NCBI GenBank assembly: GCA_022072505.1
Contig: JAJVHU010000052.1
Location: 1-58,550 of the forward strand
Length of the DNA: 58,550 nucleotides
From: Phycisphaerae bacterium
GTDB lineage: Bacteria > Planctomycetota > Phycisphaerae > UBA1845
Reading direction: 5' to 3'
The notes under the pieces are model-generated. The model did no database searches and was not told where the DNA came from. It saw nothing but the letters and a program-made list of their open reading frames with translations. Positions 26,338-33,566 of this stretch are shown here, in pieces. Each line of letters opens with the position of its first letter. Positions within the stretch are counted from its first letter, which is position 1. A program made the position numbers and the translations under genes.

Positions 26338-27264
26338 TTACGCCCGCCGACCGAGGAAGTACGTCGCCACGCCGGACAGCGCCACCACCAGCGCCGATCC
26401 GCCCACGAAGTACATCATGTTGTCGTAAAGAAAACGCAGCGGCGCCGGTTCCACCCCGCGAACCATCCCCACCACCGCCAGACCGGCCACCAGCATCACC
26501 AGGACGCACGCCGCCATCACCGCCCCCATCGCGTTCGACGCCGCATCCGGACCGTATTCCACCCGCGTCGTCGCACGCGCCGGCGCCGCGCCGCCCGCCC
26601 GACGCGGACCCACCGGGGCGATCACCTGCTCGTCGTCCGCCGTCTCCTCCGAAACCGCGTCCTCCAGCCCCGCCCGCGTCGCGTCGCCCATGTCCAGCGT
26701 CGCTTCCTCCGCCGGAACGATCTCGTCCAGAAGCTCCGCCCCCAGCGACGTGTCGTCGCTCTCCCGCGTCAGATCGAGAATCCCCGACCCGCTTCCGATC
26801 CCCTCAAACCCCACCGGACCCTCGCTGACGTGCGTCTGTGCCAGCGGATCCACCATCTCGTCCAGCTCGTCGTCGTCGAAAACGCTCACCCCCACCGACG
26901 GGACGACCGTGCCTTCCTTGTCCTTCTTCCCACCCCCCCGGGCGCCCGCCCGCGTCCCGGCCGAGGTCTTTTCCTTGTCCTTCGCCGAGTCCGCGATGCT
27001 CATCACGTCGCTGCCCGAATTGAGCATCAACTCCAGCCCCGAATCCTCTTCCGCGGGCTCCAGAACCAGCTCCCCGGTGTCAGACGAAGTCGGCGCCGGC
27101 CCCTTCGCCGCCGCCAGCTTGTCCACCTCGTCCACCTTGTAGTTCACCTTCCCCGCGTCGCGGAACTCCCGGATCTTCCCCTGACGCGCCATCTGCGTCA
27201 GTTCATCCGGGCTTACGCCCAGCAGCTTCGAAGCCTCATCCGCGCTGTAAAACATCTTCGCCAT
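26338..27264 (-). CDS. Membrane-tethered HTH (excisionase-like) protein
   Basis: Residues 1-50 form a small MerR/excisionase-like helix-turn-helix (FYSADEASKLLGVSPDELTQMARQ, then GKIREFRDAGKVNYKVDEVDKL). A long acidic, Ser/Thr-rich and probably disordered linker (about 55-215) follows, containing ELVLEP-EEDSGLELML and GSGILDLTRESDDTSLGAEL, linear motifs that recur in planctomycete proteins of this plan as far as I recall. Two C-terminal membrane helices (AVMAACVLVMLVAGLAVVGMV; YFVGGSALVVALSGVATYFLG) anchor the protein with the HTH in the cytoplasm. It could be a membrane-bound transcription factor or a scaffold in which the HTH fold binds something other than DNA. The role is unknown. Confidence 0.7.
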   Translation of the reverse strand: MAKMFYSADEASKLLGVSPDELTQMARQGKIREFRDAGKVNYKVDEVDKLAAAKGPAPTSSDTGELVLEPAEEDSGLELMLNSGSDVMSIADSAKDKEKTSAGTRAGARGGGKKDKEGTVVPSVGVSVFDDDELDEMVDPLAQTHVSEGPVGFEGIGSGSGILDLTRESDDTSLGAELLDEIVPAEEATLDMGDATRAGLEDAVSEETADDEQVIAPVGPRRAGGAAPARATTRVEYGPDAASNAMGAVMAACVLVMLVAGLAVVGMVRGVEPAPLRFLYDNMMYFVGGSALVVALSGVATYFLGRRA

Positions 27265-27386
27265 GTGTCGTCGTCCGCCCCCTTCCGACCCAGGCCCCCG
27301 CGCCCGCGGAAGGTCGTTTTATGTCTGCGGCGTCATCCTCCGATCGCCGCGGCGCGCCGCCGGTCTGCACCGGCGATCATATTGAT

Positions 27387-27836
27387 TTACTTATTACTGC
27401 CGTTTTCCGCGTTCTGAAGGTGGTACGCCCGCTGATCCTCGATCAACCGCTCCACGTCCGCCGGCGTGATGTCGCAGACGTTGTGCTGCTCCAGGTACCG
27501 GTCGTATTTCCACGACCGGGCCGCAGCCAACCTCATGCACCCCCGCTCCTTCTGATACTCATAACACCACATCGTCATGCTGTCGACATCCACCATGTAG
27601 ACGCCGTAAACGCCGCTGGCGAGCTGACCGCTGAACGCGAACACCCCGCGCTGCCCGCCGCCCCCGGGACTTACCTGCCCCCACGCAGGAGACGCCACGC
27701 TCCCGTCCGTCCGCACGAACTGTCCCGCCGCGTTCAGCAGCAACCCTGCCGCAATCACCCACCACACCGGGTGCGCCCGTCGCACCCCTCCCGTCGATTC
27801 CACCAGCTCCCCCGCTCCGCCTGCCGACACACTCAT
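27387..27836 (-). CDS. Conserved-looking secreted or membrane-anchored protein, function unknown
   Basis: Start chosen at the ATG opening MSVSAGGAGEL because GGAAGGCAGG precedes it; 149 residues. One membrane helix (WWVIAAGLLLNAAGQFV) at about 24-40, then an exported domain with GVFAFSGQLASGVYGVYMVDVDSM and MWCYEYQKERGCMRLAAARSWKYDRYL. It ends in a helix with PADVERLIEDQRAY. The FAFSGQL-x8-VYMVD pattern looks like a small beta-propeller-like or sensor strand pair, but I cannot name the family. It lies between the HTH membrane protein and DapB on the same strand, with 120-150 bp gaps on both sides. Confidence 0.65.
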   Translation of the reverse strand: MSVSAGGAGELVESTGGVRRAHPVWWVIAAGLLLNAAGQFVRTDGSVASPAWGQVSPGGGGQRGVFAFSGQLASGVYGVYMVDVDSMTMWCYEYQKERGCMRLAAARSWKYDRYLEQHNVCDITPADVERLIEDQRAYHLQNAENGSNK

Positions 27837-27981
27837 CCCCAACCTGCCTTCCTGCGCTTTCTTCAACACCGCGCGGCGGGCCGCATCCGCTCCTGCTCCC
27901 CTTCCCGATTCTAGGTCCGCACAAACTCGGAGCAAGCCCGAATTTCACAACCGCGGTTCCGCCCCCTCCGGAACACGAAGA

Positions 27982-28782
27982 TCACTTCAGCCCCAGCACC
28001 TCCGCCATCGAATATTGACCCGCCGGTCGTCCCGCAATCCACGCCGCCGCCCGCAACGCCCCGGACGCGAACGTGTCCCGCGACAACGCGCTATGTCGCA
28101 GCGTCAGCGTCTCCCCCGGTCCGCCGAAATGCACATCGTGCTCCCCCACCACGCCCCCCATCCGAACCGCATGAACACCGATCTGACCCACCGGACGAGG
28201 CCCCGCCGCCCCTTCCCTTTCCGTCACGACAAGCCCCTCCCGGCTGACCCCGCGTCCCCGCGCCGCCGCCGCCACCAGCGACAGCGCCGTTCCGCTCGGC
28301 GCGTCCACCTTCCGCCGGTGATGCGCCTCAACCACCTCGATATCAAACTCCGGCCCCAACGCCGCCGCCGCACGCTCCACCAGCGACAGAAGCAGGTTTA
28401 CCCCCAGACTGAAGTTCGACGCCCGCAGCACGGCGATCGACTTCGCGGCCTGCTCGATCTCCTGCAACGCCGCCGCGTCGTGCCCCGTCGTCCCGATCAC
28501 GATCGCCGTCCCGTCCCGCACGCAGTCCGCCAGGTGCGCCAGCGTCCCCGTCGGCGAAGAAAAGTCGATCAAAACGTCGCACGCCGCCGAACGCCGCACC
28601 TCAAGCACGGCCGCGCCCGAACCCTCGGGCGAGAAGGCGCACACCGGCTTGCCCAGCCGGGGATCGCTCGCCTCGGTCAGCGCGCAGACCAACTCGAACC
28701 GCCCGTCCGCCGCCGCCAGCTCCACGACGCGCCGCCCCATCCGACCCGAGGCGCCCGCCACCGCCAACCGCACGCGATTCAT
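27982..28782 (-). CDS. dapB: 4-hydroxy-tetrahydrodipicolinate reductase
   Basis: NAD(P)H-dependent reductase of lysine and diaminopimelate synthesis. Start chosen at MNRVRLAV so that the nucleotide-binding GASGRMGRRV motif lies at residues 9-18. Other family blocks are DVLIDFSSPTGTL, VIGTTGHDA, ASNFSLGVNLLL, and the catalytic signature EVVEAHHRRKVDAPSGTAL with the His-His and Lys of the active site. The C-terminal HVDVHFGGPGETLTLRH-type block is present as GEHDVHFGGPGETL. At 266 residues it is full length. No other lysine genes are adjacent. Confidence 0.95.
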   Translation of the reverse strand: MNRVRLAVAGASGRMGRRVVELAAADGRFELVCALTEASDPRLGKPVCAFSPEGSGAAVLEVRRSAACDVLIDFSSPTGTLAHLADCVRDGTAIVIGTTGHDAAALQEIEQAAKSIAVLRASNFSLGVNLLLSLVERAAAALGPEFDIEVVEAHHRRKVDAPSGTALSLVAAAARGRGVSREGLVVTEREGAAGPRPVGQIGVHAVRMGGVVGEHDVHFGGPGETLTLRHSALSRDTFASGALRAAAWIAGRPAGQYSMAEVLGLK

Positions 28783-28862
28783 ACCCCGGGTGTTTTCCGC
28801 CACGACCACCTCGCCTTCCCGCCCCGCGATTACACGTCCCGCCTCGCCCACCCCGCCGCCCT

Positions 28863-28900
28863 CAAAAAAACCGAGCCGCGCCCGTCAGGAAGCGTTCCCC
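28863..28900. repeat. Dispersed palindromic repeat, single arm
   Basis: AAAAAACCGAGCCGCGCCCG followed by TCAGGAAGCGTTCCCCC. Shares the core with the copies at 29948, 33529, 36547, 40570 and elsewhere. Confidence 0.85.
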
Positions 28901-28946
28901 CACGCCACCTGGGTGTCCTGAGTTGTAAGTCCGTTGCATAAGACCC

Positions 28947-29001
28947 GAGCCGCGCGGCTTCAGCCCGCGCGATGCATCGCGCGGGCTGAAGCCCGCGGCT
29001 C
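28947..29001. repeat. 55-bp near-perfect palindrome
   Basis: GAGCCGCGCGGCTTCAGCCC followed by GCGCGA, a TGCA centre, and the reverse complement ending GAAGCCCGCGGCTC. It would form a very stable hairpin upstream of dapB. Followed at 29038-29061 by a second palindrome (GCGGACCTCCGGTCCGC core). The rest of 28783-29136 shows no gene. Confidence 0.8.
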
Positions 29002-29136
29002 AGCGCAGGTCATTCATTCTGCGTTCCTACTTAGCACGGATCGCGGACCTCCGGTCCGCACAGACCCGGAAGACCTCCTCGCTCCAATTCAAACGCAAGG
29101 AACTTCCAGCTCACCACACCAGTCTACCCGAACCTC

Positions 29137-29181
29137 CAAAACGACGCCCGGCCCGGCCGCTTTGCGCGACCGGGCCGGGCG
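29137..29181 (-). terminator. Rho-independent terminator of the Cys-rich ribbon protein gene
   Basis: On the minus strand CGCCCGGCCCGGTCGCGC pairs with GCGGCCGGGCCGGGCG (one mismatch region near the loop), followed by TCGTTTT. It lies 46 bp after the stop codon. Confidence 0.85.
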
Positions 29182-29227
29182 AACGTCATCAGCATCCACT
29201 CCCGCGGAATCCCCGCGGGACGGCGAC

Positions 29228-29833
29228 TCAAGACTTGTTCACCTTCTCGCCGTTCTTGTACGTCACCTTGCAGTGCTCGCACGCGCCGTTGGTCACCATC
29301 GCCGTCGCGCACGTCTCGCACTTGCTCTTCGAGGCCGAGGCAAGGATCGTCATCGCCTTCTTCGCGGCCTCGTAAGCGTCCTTCGCCGCGAACATGTACC
29401 GCCCCACGAACCCGCCCTTGCACCCGTCGCAGTACCCGCCTTCGCTCTTGCCTTCCGCGGCGCTCTTGCAGGCCGGGCACTTGATCGTCGCCGGATCCGT
29501 CGCCTTCCCCGGCGCCATCGCCGCGGCCACAAACGACTTGTAAGCCGTGTGATCACAGAACGTCACGTGACAATGATCACACGAACCGTTCTTCTCATAC
29601 GCCGTCTTGCAGCCCGGGCACTTGATGTCCTCGGCCTTCATCTTCGTCCCCTGAAGCGCCTTGAACAGACCCTCGCTGCCGATCTCGACGAAGAACACCT
29701 TGCCCTGCTTGCAATCCGCGCACCAGCCCGTGCCCGCTGCGTCGATCGCCTTGCACGTGCATTCCGCGTACGCGCTCGCCGAAACCCCCAGCGCCACGAC
29801 GCCCACGAACAAACCGGTCACAAGCTTTCTCAT
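29228..29833 (-). CDS. Secreted protein with four zinc-ribbon-like CxxC units
   Basis: Start at the ATG after AAAGGAGAAACGAAG; 201 residues. The first 23 residues are a Sec signal peptide ending SAYA. The mature protein has 17 cysteines arranged as four knuckles of the form CxxC-x9 to x13-CxxC: CTCK...CADC, CPGC...CDHC, CPAC...CDGC and CETC...CEHC. They are separated by short helical stretches (HTAYKSFVAAAMAPG; YEAAKKAMTILASAS). Such pairs normally bind zinc or iron, which is unusual for an exported protein; they may instead form disulphides. The closest thing in the window is the Cys-rich protein at 9208-10203, but there is no clear homology. Function unknown. Confidence 0.75.
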   Translation of the reverse strand: MRKLVTGLFVGVVALGVSASAYAECTCKAIDAAGTGWCADCKQGKVFFVEIGSEGLFKALQGTKMKAEDIKCPGCKTAYEKNGSCDHCHVTFCDHTAYKSFVAAAMAPGKATDPATIKCPACKSAAEGKSEGGYCDGCKGGFVGRYMFAAKDAYEAAKKAMTILASASKSKCETCATAMVTNGACEHCKVTYKNGEKVNKS

Positions 29834-29947
29834 CTTCGTTTCTCCTTTCAGAACACAACGCATAAACAAATCGCGCCTCGTCGCCGAACTCGCCGACGCA
29901 ACGTCGCGCCGGCGCGGAACAAGACCGCGCCTTCAACACATCACTTG

Positions 29948-30025
29948 GACGCTGTTGCAAAACCGAGCCGCGCCCGTCAGGAAGCGTTCTTTCCCCCGTC
30001 CGTACCGGCGGTTTTCCAACAGCGC
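29948..30025. repeat. Full-length copy of the dispersed palindromic repeat (about 78 bp)
   Basis: Left arm GACGCTGTTGCAAAACC, core GAGCCGCGCCCGTCAGGAAG-CGTTCTTTC, right arm GGTTTTCCAACAGCG, which is the inverted partner of the left arm. The clearest bounded copy together with 40570-40650. The remaining sequence of 29834-30151 has no gene. Confidence 0.85.
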
Positions 30026-30151
30026 CTCAAACTTCTGAACTGAATACGTAACTGGGTAACCCCGGGATGTCGCACACATCAGGCACGCCTTGCAGCGCGC
30101 CCGCTCCGAGTTCGCCGCCATCCGCGACCCGGTAGATGCAATCATTAAAGG

Positions 30152-30829
30152 TTACTCACGCCCCAGGCCCTCGTCAAACACCAGCGCCTCGCAAAGCGGC
30201 TTACGCCTCGCACCCGCCTCCGGGAAAACGCAGTCCTCTCCCGCATACCCCACCGGAATAAGCAGAAAAGGCCGCTCATTGTCAGGGCGACCGAGAATAT
30301 CACAGAGAAACTTCATCGGACTCGGCGTGTGCGTTAACGTCGCCAACCCCGCGTGCTGGGCCGCCGCCAGCAGCATCCCCGCCGCAATCCCCACCGACTC
30401 CGGACTGTAATACACCTGCGACCCGTCATCCCCGCGCACAAGCCGGAACACCACGATCAACCACGGCGCAACCTCCAGAAACCCCTTGTGCTCGTCCGTC
30501 CCCAGCTCCCGAAGATCCGCCAGCCACTCCGCGTTCGCCCGGTGGTGATAAAGCTCCCGCTCCTCCGCCTCGGCGCCCTCCCGGATGCGACGCTTCAGCG
30601 CCGGATCCTGAACGCACACGAAACGCCAAGGCTGCTTGTTCGCCCCGCTTGGCGCGGTGCAGGCCGCCCGCACCAGCCCCTCGATCGTCTCGCGGGAGAC
30701 CGGCCGGTCGCTGAACATCCGCACCGACCGCCGACGACGCATCACATCGTAAAAACGCCGCAGCGCCTCCTCGGGCGGGACGCCGGGGTCATAACGATCG
30801 ACATAAGGCAGGAAATGCGGCTCGCTCAT
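30152..30829 (-). CDS. Nitroreductase-fold flavoprotein, iodotyrosine-deiodinase-like
   Basis: FMN enzyme of about 225 residues. The N-terminus has the FMN-phosphate contact RRRRSVRMFSDRPV, then CTAPSGANKQPWRFV. The middle lid region EAEERELYHHRANAEWLADL, LGTDEHKGFLEVAPWLIVVF matches the active-site lid that distinguishes bacterial iodotyrosine-deiodinase homologues from ordinary nitroreductases, including the Glu-Tyr-Lys set that binds the halotyrosine zwitterion. The block ESVGIAAGMLLAAAQHAGLATLTHTPSPM is also typical of that subgroup. It could reductively dehalogenate a halotyrosine; a general nitroreductase or flavin reductase role is the alternative. Single gene, with the M23 peptidase gene 31 bp upstream on the same strand. 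Confidence 0.8.
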   Translation of the reverse strand: MSEPHFLPYVDRYDPGVPPEEALRRFYDVMRRRRSVRMFSDRPVSRETIEGLVRAACTAPSGANKQPWRFVCVQDPALKRRIREGAEAEERELYHHRANAEWLADLRELGTDEHKGFLEVAPWLIVVFRLVRGDDGSQVYYSPESVGIAAGMLLAAAQHAGLATLTHTPSPMKFLCDILGRPDNERPFLLIPVGYAGEDCVFPEAGARRKPLCEALVFDEGLGRE

Positions 30830-30860
30830 CCACGCAGGATATCTCCGCGCGCCGCGCGAA

Positions 30861-31877
30861 TCAAAACCCGCCGGTCCCGGTCGCAGGCGCGCGGTTTTGT
30901 GACACCATCACGTCACCCTCGTCCGCCGAACCGTCACGGCGCAGGGACTCCGCGAACCCGACGGGCAAAGGTTCGCCGTCGGCGCCCCGCGTCTCGAAGT
31001 GCAGGTGCGGATCAAACGTCAACCCCGTGTCTCCGGTGACGCCGAGCACCTCCCCACGACGCACCGCCTGACCCAACTCCACCAACACGCCGCCTGTGTC
31101 CAGGTGAACATACCGGGTGAACCAGCCCCCCTCGTGCTCCAGCATGACGAAGTTCGCCGGCCCCTCGCGCGGTGGACGACCGGGAGGATTGCGCGGCACG
31201 CCTTCGTCGAGTTCAACAACGGTCCCGTCCGCCGCCGCCAGCGCCTCCGTCCCCCACGGCAGATGAAAGTCCCACGCCGTCTCCATCCCGTGCGTATACG
31301 GGCCGAAAGGCCCCTGAAGGACAACCGACGCCGTCCCCGCCGGAAACGGTGCGAACACCCGCGTCACCCCTTCTCGCGGAATCCGCCGGAACACCGCCTC
31401 GACGCCGGTATCCCCTTCCAACGTCACCGCAATCACCGGCTGGACGCTCGTCGCGTCGCCGAACCACCCGCCGAACACCCACCCCTCCGCCGCCCGCGCA
31501 TCCAGCGCCACCACAGCCCCGCGCTCGAAGCACGCGCCGTCCGCGCCGCCGTTCACCTGACCCCGTCCCGTCAATTTCACGCGAAGTCGGGCAGGCGCAT
31601 CCTCCGAACACTCCGCGATCCACCGCCCCGCGCTTCCGTCATCGACCCCGCGCCAGCCCGCCGGATCACATCCCGCCGCAACAAGGATCACTGCGGCGCA
31701 CAGGAGTGACGCCGCTCTCCAGGGCGACGCCGCTCTTACGGGTAAGGCAGCTCTTCCTGGTAAGGCAGCTCTTGCGGGTGGGGCAGCTCTTCCTGGTAAG
31801 GCAGCTCTTGCGGGTGGGGCAGCTCTCTGAGCTGCCCCCGGTCCGCCGGCTCTCCGAGCCGGCGCAGCCCCGCACAT
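30861..31877 (-). CDS. M23-family peptidase lipoprotein
   Basis: Likely cleaves peptidoglycan cross-links. The peptidase domain occupies the C-terminal third: HLPWGTEALAAADGTVVELDEG, NFVMLEHEGGWFTRYVHLD, GQAVRRGEVLGVTGDTG and the zinc-binding FDPHLHFETRG, with the HxH motif intact. The first zinc ligand block H-x3-D is harder to see; the segment GMETAWDFHLPWG supplies D and H. A central domain includes GTASVVLQGPFGPYTHG. The signal peptide ends at a lipobox (AAVILVAAGC). Start chosen at the ATG opening MCGAAPARR, preceded by AGGAAG; the next upstream ATG (11 codons) also works. The N-terminal 50 codons overlap 18-bp tandem repeats, so the real start may differ. Confidence 0.72.
   Translation of the reverse strand: MCGAAPARRAGGPGAAQRAAPPARAALPGRAAPPARAALPGRAALPVRAASPWRAASLLCAAVILVAAGCDPAGWRGVDDGSAGRWIAECSEDAPARLRVKLTGRGQVNGGADGACFERGAVVALDARAAEGWVFGGWFGDATSVQPVIAVTLEGDTGVEAVFRRIPREGVTRVFAPFPAGTASVVLQGPFGPYTHGMETAWDFHLPWGTEALAAADGTVVELDEGVPRNPPGRPPREGPANFVMLEHEGGWFTRYVHLDTGGVLVELGQAVRRGEVLGVTGDTGLTFDPHLHFETRGADGEPLPVGFAESLRRDGSADEGDVMVSQNRAPATGTGGF
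31738..31862. repeat. 18/36-bp tandem repeats plus palindrome
   Basis: Alternating units GCAGCTCTTCCTGGTAAG and GCAGCTCTTGCGGGTGGG run from about 31747 to 31825, followed by a GGGGCAGCTC-TCTGA-GAGCTGCCCC type palindrome and a GCCGGCTC-TCC-GAGCCGGC palindrome. They overlap the predicted N-terminal codons of the M23 peptidase. Confidence 0.8.
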
Positions 31878-31922
31878 CCCTTGTACCCGCTTCCTACCCA
31901 CGACCCACATCCGGCGCCTTTC

Positions 31923-33488
31923 TCACGGCTTCGGCTTGTCCGCCGGTTCTTCTTCCGACGCTTTCTCCAGGTAGCCCAGGCTCGACATCGCCCGACGCTG
32001 CGCTCGGTCCTCCGGCGAAAGCTCCTCCGGGGAAGCCGGCTCCAGATCCCGCAGATCGAACTCGTACCCCAGCTCATCCCGGAAGAACACCAACCCGTTG
32101 TTCTCCGCCACGGTCCGCTCACCCTTGCCCCGCCGCACAAGCTCGTCAAACGTCTCGCGGATCGCCTGCTCGGCGGCCAGCGTGAACGCATCCAGCTCCG
32201 CCCGCAGCAGCGCCCCCTTCGACACCTCGATCGCCGCGCCATCCGACAGCCGAACAAGGCTCGGCCCCAGCGGCAGGTGCTTCCCGTTAGTCGTCGGGCT
32301 GACCTTCCAGATCGGGCTGTCCGCCGGACGGCGGTCCTCCCGGTAATACATCCCTCGGAACGCCACCCCGCGCTGCGAGAATCCCTCGCAGAACACCGGC
32401 TTCTCCTCCGGCTCCTTTCCCGACCGCACCGCCGCCGCCCACGACCGCCCGGACGTCTTCTCGACCGGCTTCAGACCGATCATCTCCGTCATCGTCGCGT
32501 ACACGTCCACCCCGCCGATCGGCGTCGTCAGCACCTTCCCCGCCGGGACGCCCGGTCCGACGATCGCCAGCGGCACGCGCACCTGATCCAGACCCACCGA
32601 GTGACTGTGCGAGAAGAAAAACTCATCCTCCGAGAACGCCTCCCCGTGATCCGACGTCAGCACGATCACCGTGTTGCGCATCAGCCCGAGTTCGTCCGCC
32701 CGGTCGAACAACGCCTGAATATGCCGGTCGAGGTAAAGAATCTCGTTGTCGTAACGCAACCCGTAACGCCACGCCGCCCGCTCCTCCTCGATCACCTGGT
32801 ACGTCGGGATCGCCTTGTACCCCGACGTGTCCGCCCCGACCGGAAGAATCCGGTCTTTCTCCGGCGGAGGCGCCGCGTCCCCGAACATCGTCAACTCACA
32901 GGGCGGGCTGTAAGGCCCGTGCGGATCCTGATAATGAACCCAGAGGAAAAACGGCGCGTCATGCACCTGGTTGAGGATTTCCAGCGCCTCCTGCGTCGTC
33001 GCCGTCGCCTCCTTCGGCAGGTAGCGCTCGTGCGCCCGGTCGAACTGGAGGTCCACGTAAAGCGCGAAGCCCTGGTGCAGCCCCAGCCGGCGGTTCAGCG
33101 TCGGGTTGCTGATGACGGCGGCGGTCCGCATCCCCGCGTCCCGGCACTGCTCCGCCAGCGTCACCGTCTTCCCCGACAGCTTGAAGAACCGGCCGTTGTC
33201 CAGCATCACCGAGTTGAAGCTCGGATAAAGCCCGGTCAGCAGCGAAATGTGCGACGGCGCCGTGTACGACGCCGACGAAAACGCCCACTCAAACCGCGTC
33301 CCCCGCGACATGAACCGGTCCAGGTTCGGCGACGTCGCCCGCCGATATCCGTAACCCCCCAGCCGATCCGCCCGCAACGTGTCGATCGTGATCAGAATCA
33401 GATTAACGGGCTTCTCCGCAAGGACGGCGCCCGCTCCCGTGGAGGGAACCCCCGCGCAACCCAGCAACAATCCCGCAATGCATAACAT
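31923..33488 (-). CDS. Sulfatase/alkaline-phosphatase-fold hydrolase with Thr/Ser in place of the formylglycine Cys
   Basis: Lipoprotein (LLLGC lipobox) starting at the ATG after a strong GGAGGTG box. The fold is clear: LILITIDTLRADRLGGYGY (first metal Asp), SYTAPSHISLLTGLYPS (nucleophile block), LWVHYQDPHGPY and IVLTSDHGEAFSE (metal Asp-His). A sulfatase matured to formylglycine needs C/S-x-P-x-R; here the block is T-A-P-S-H, so this belongs to the many sulfatase-like enzymes with a Thr or Ser nucleophile, which often act as phosphodiesterases or phosphatases. The C-terminus (EFDLRDLEPASPEELS) is a family feature of surface sulfatase-like proteins. The substrate is not predictable. Confidence 0.8.
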   Translation of the reverse strand: MLCIAGLLLGCAGVPSTGAGAVLAEKPVNLILITIDTLRADRLGGYGYRRATSPNLDRFMSRGTRFEWAFSSASYTAPSHISLLTGLYPSFNSVMLDNGRFFKLSGKTVTLAEQCRDAGMRTAAVISNPTLNRRLGLHQGFALYVDLQFDRAHERYLPKEATATTQEALEILNQVHDAPFFLWVHYQDPHGPYSPPCELTMFGDAAPPPEKDRILPVGADTSGYKAIPTYQVIEEERAAWRYGLRYDNEILYLDRHIQALFDRADELGLMRNTVIVLTSDHGEAFSEDEFFFSHSHSVGLDQVRVPLAIVGPGVPAGKVLTTPIGGVDVYATMTEMIGLKPVEKTSGRSWAAAVRSGKEPEEKPVFCEGFSQRGVAFRGMYYREDRRPADSPIWKVSPTTNGKHLPLGPSLVRLSDGAAIEVSKGALLRAELDAFTLAAEQAIRETFDELVRRGKGERTVAENNGLVFFRDELGYEFDLRDLEPASPEELSPEDRAQRRAMSSLGYLEKASEEEPADKPKP

Positions 33489-33520
33489 GTGCTCACACCT
33501 CCACGCGACGTTCACACCTC

Positions 33521-33566
33521 AGACGTTTGTTTCATAACCGAGCCGCGCCCGTCAGGAAGCGTTCTT
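33521..33566. repeat. Dispersed palindromic repeat at the 3' end of the oxidoreductase gene
   Basis: TTTCATAACCGAGCCGCGCC then CGTCAGGAAGCGTTCTTATTC; the stop codon of the adjacent Gfo/Idh/MocA gene lies in its right edge, so the gene and the repeat abut. Confidence 0.8.

Noticed and set aside
31881..33485. 534-residue open frame on the plus strand
   Set aside because: Antisense shadow of the sulfatase-like gene.
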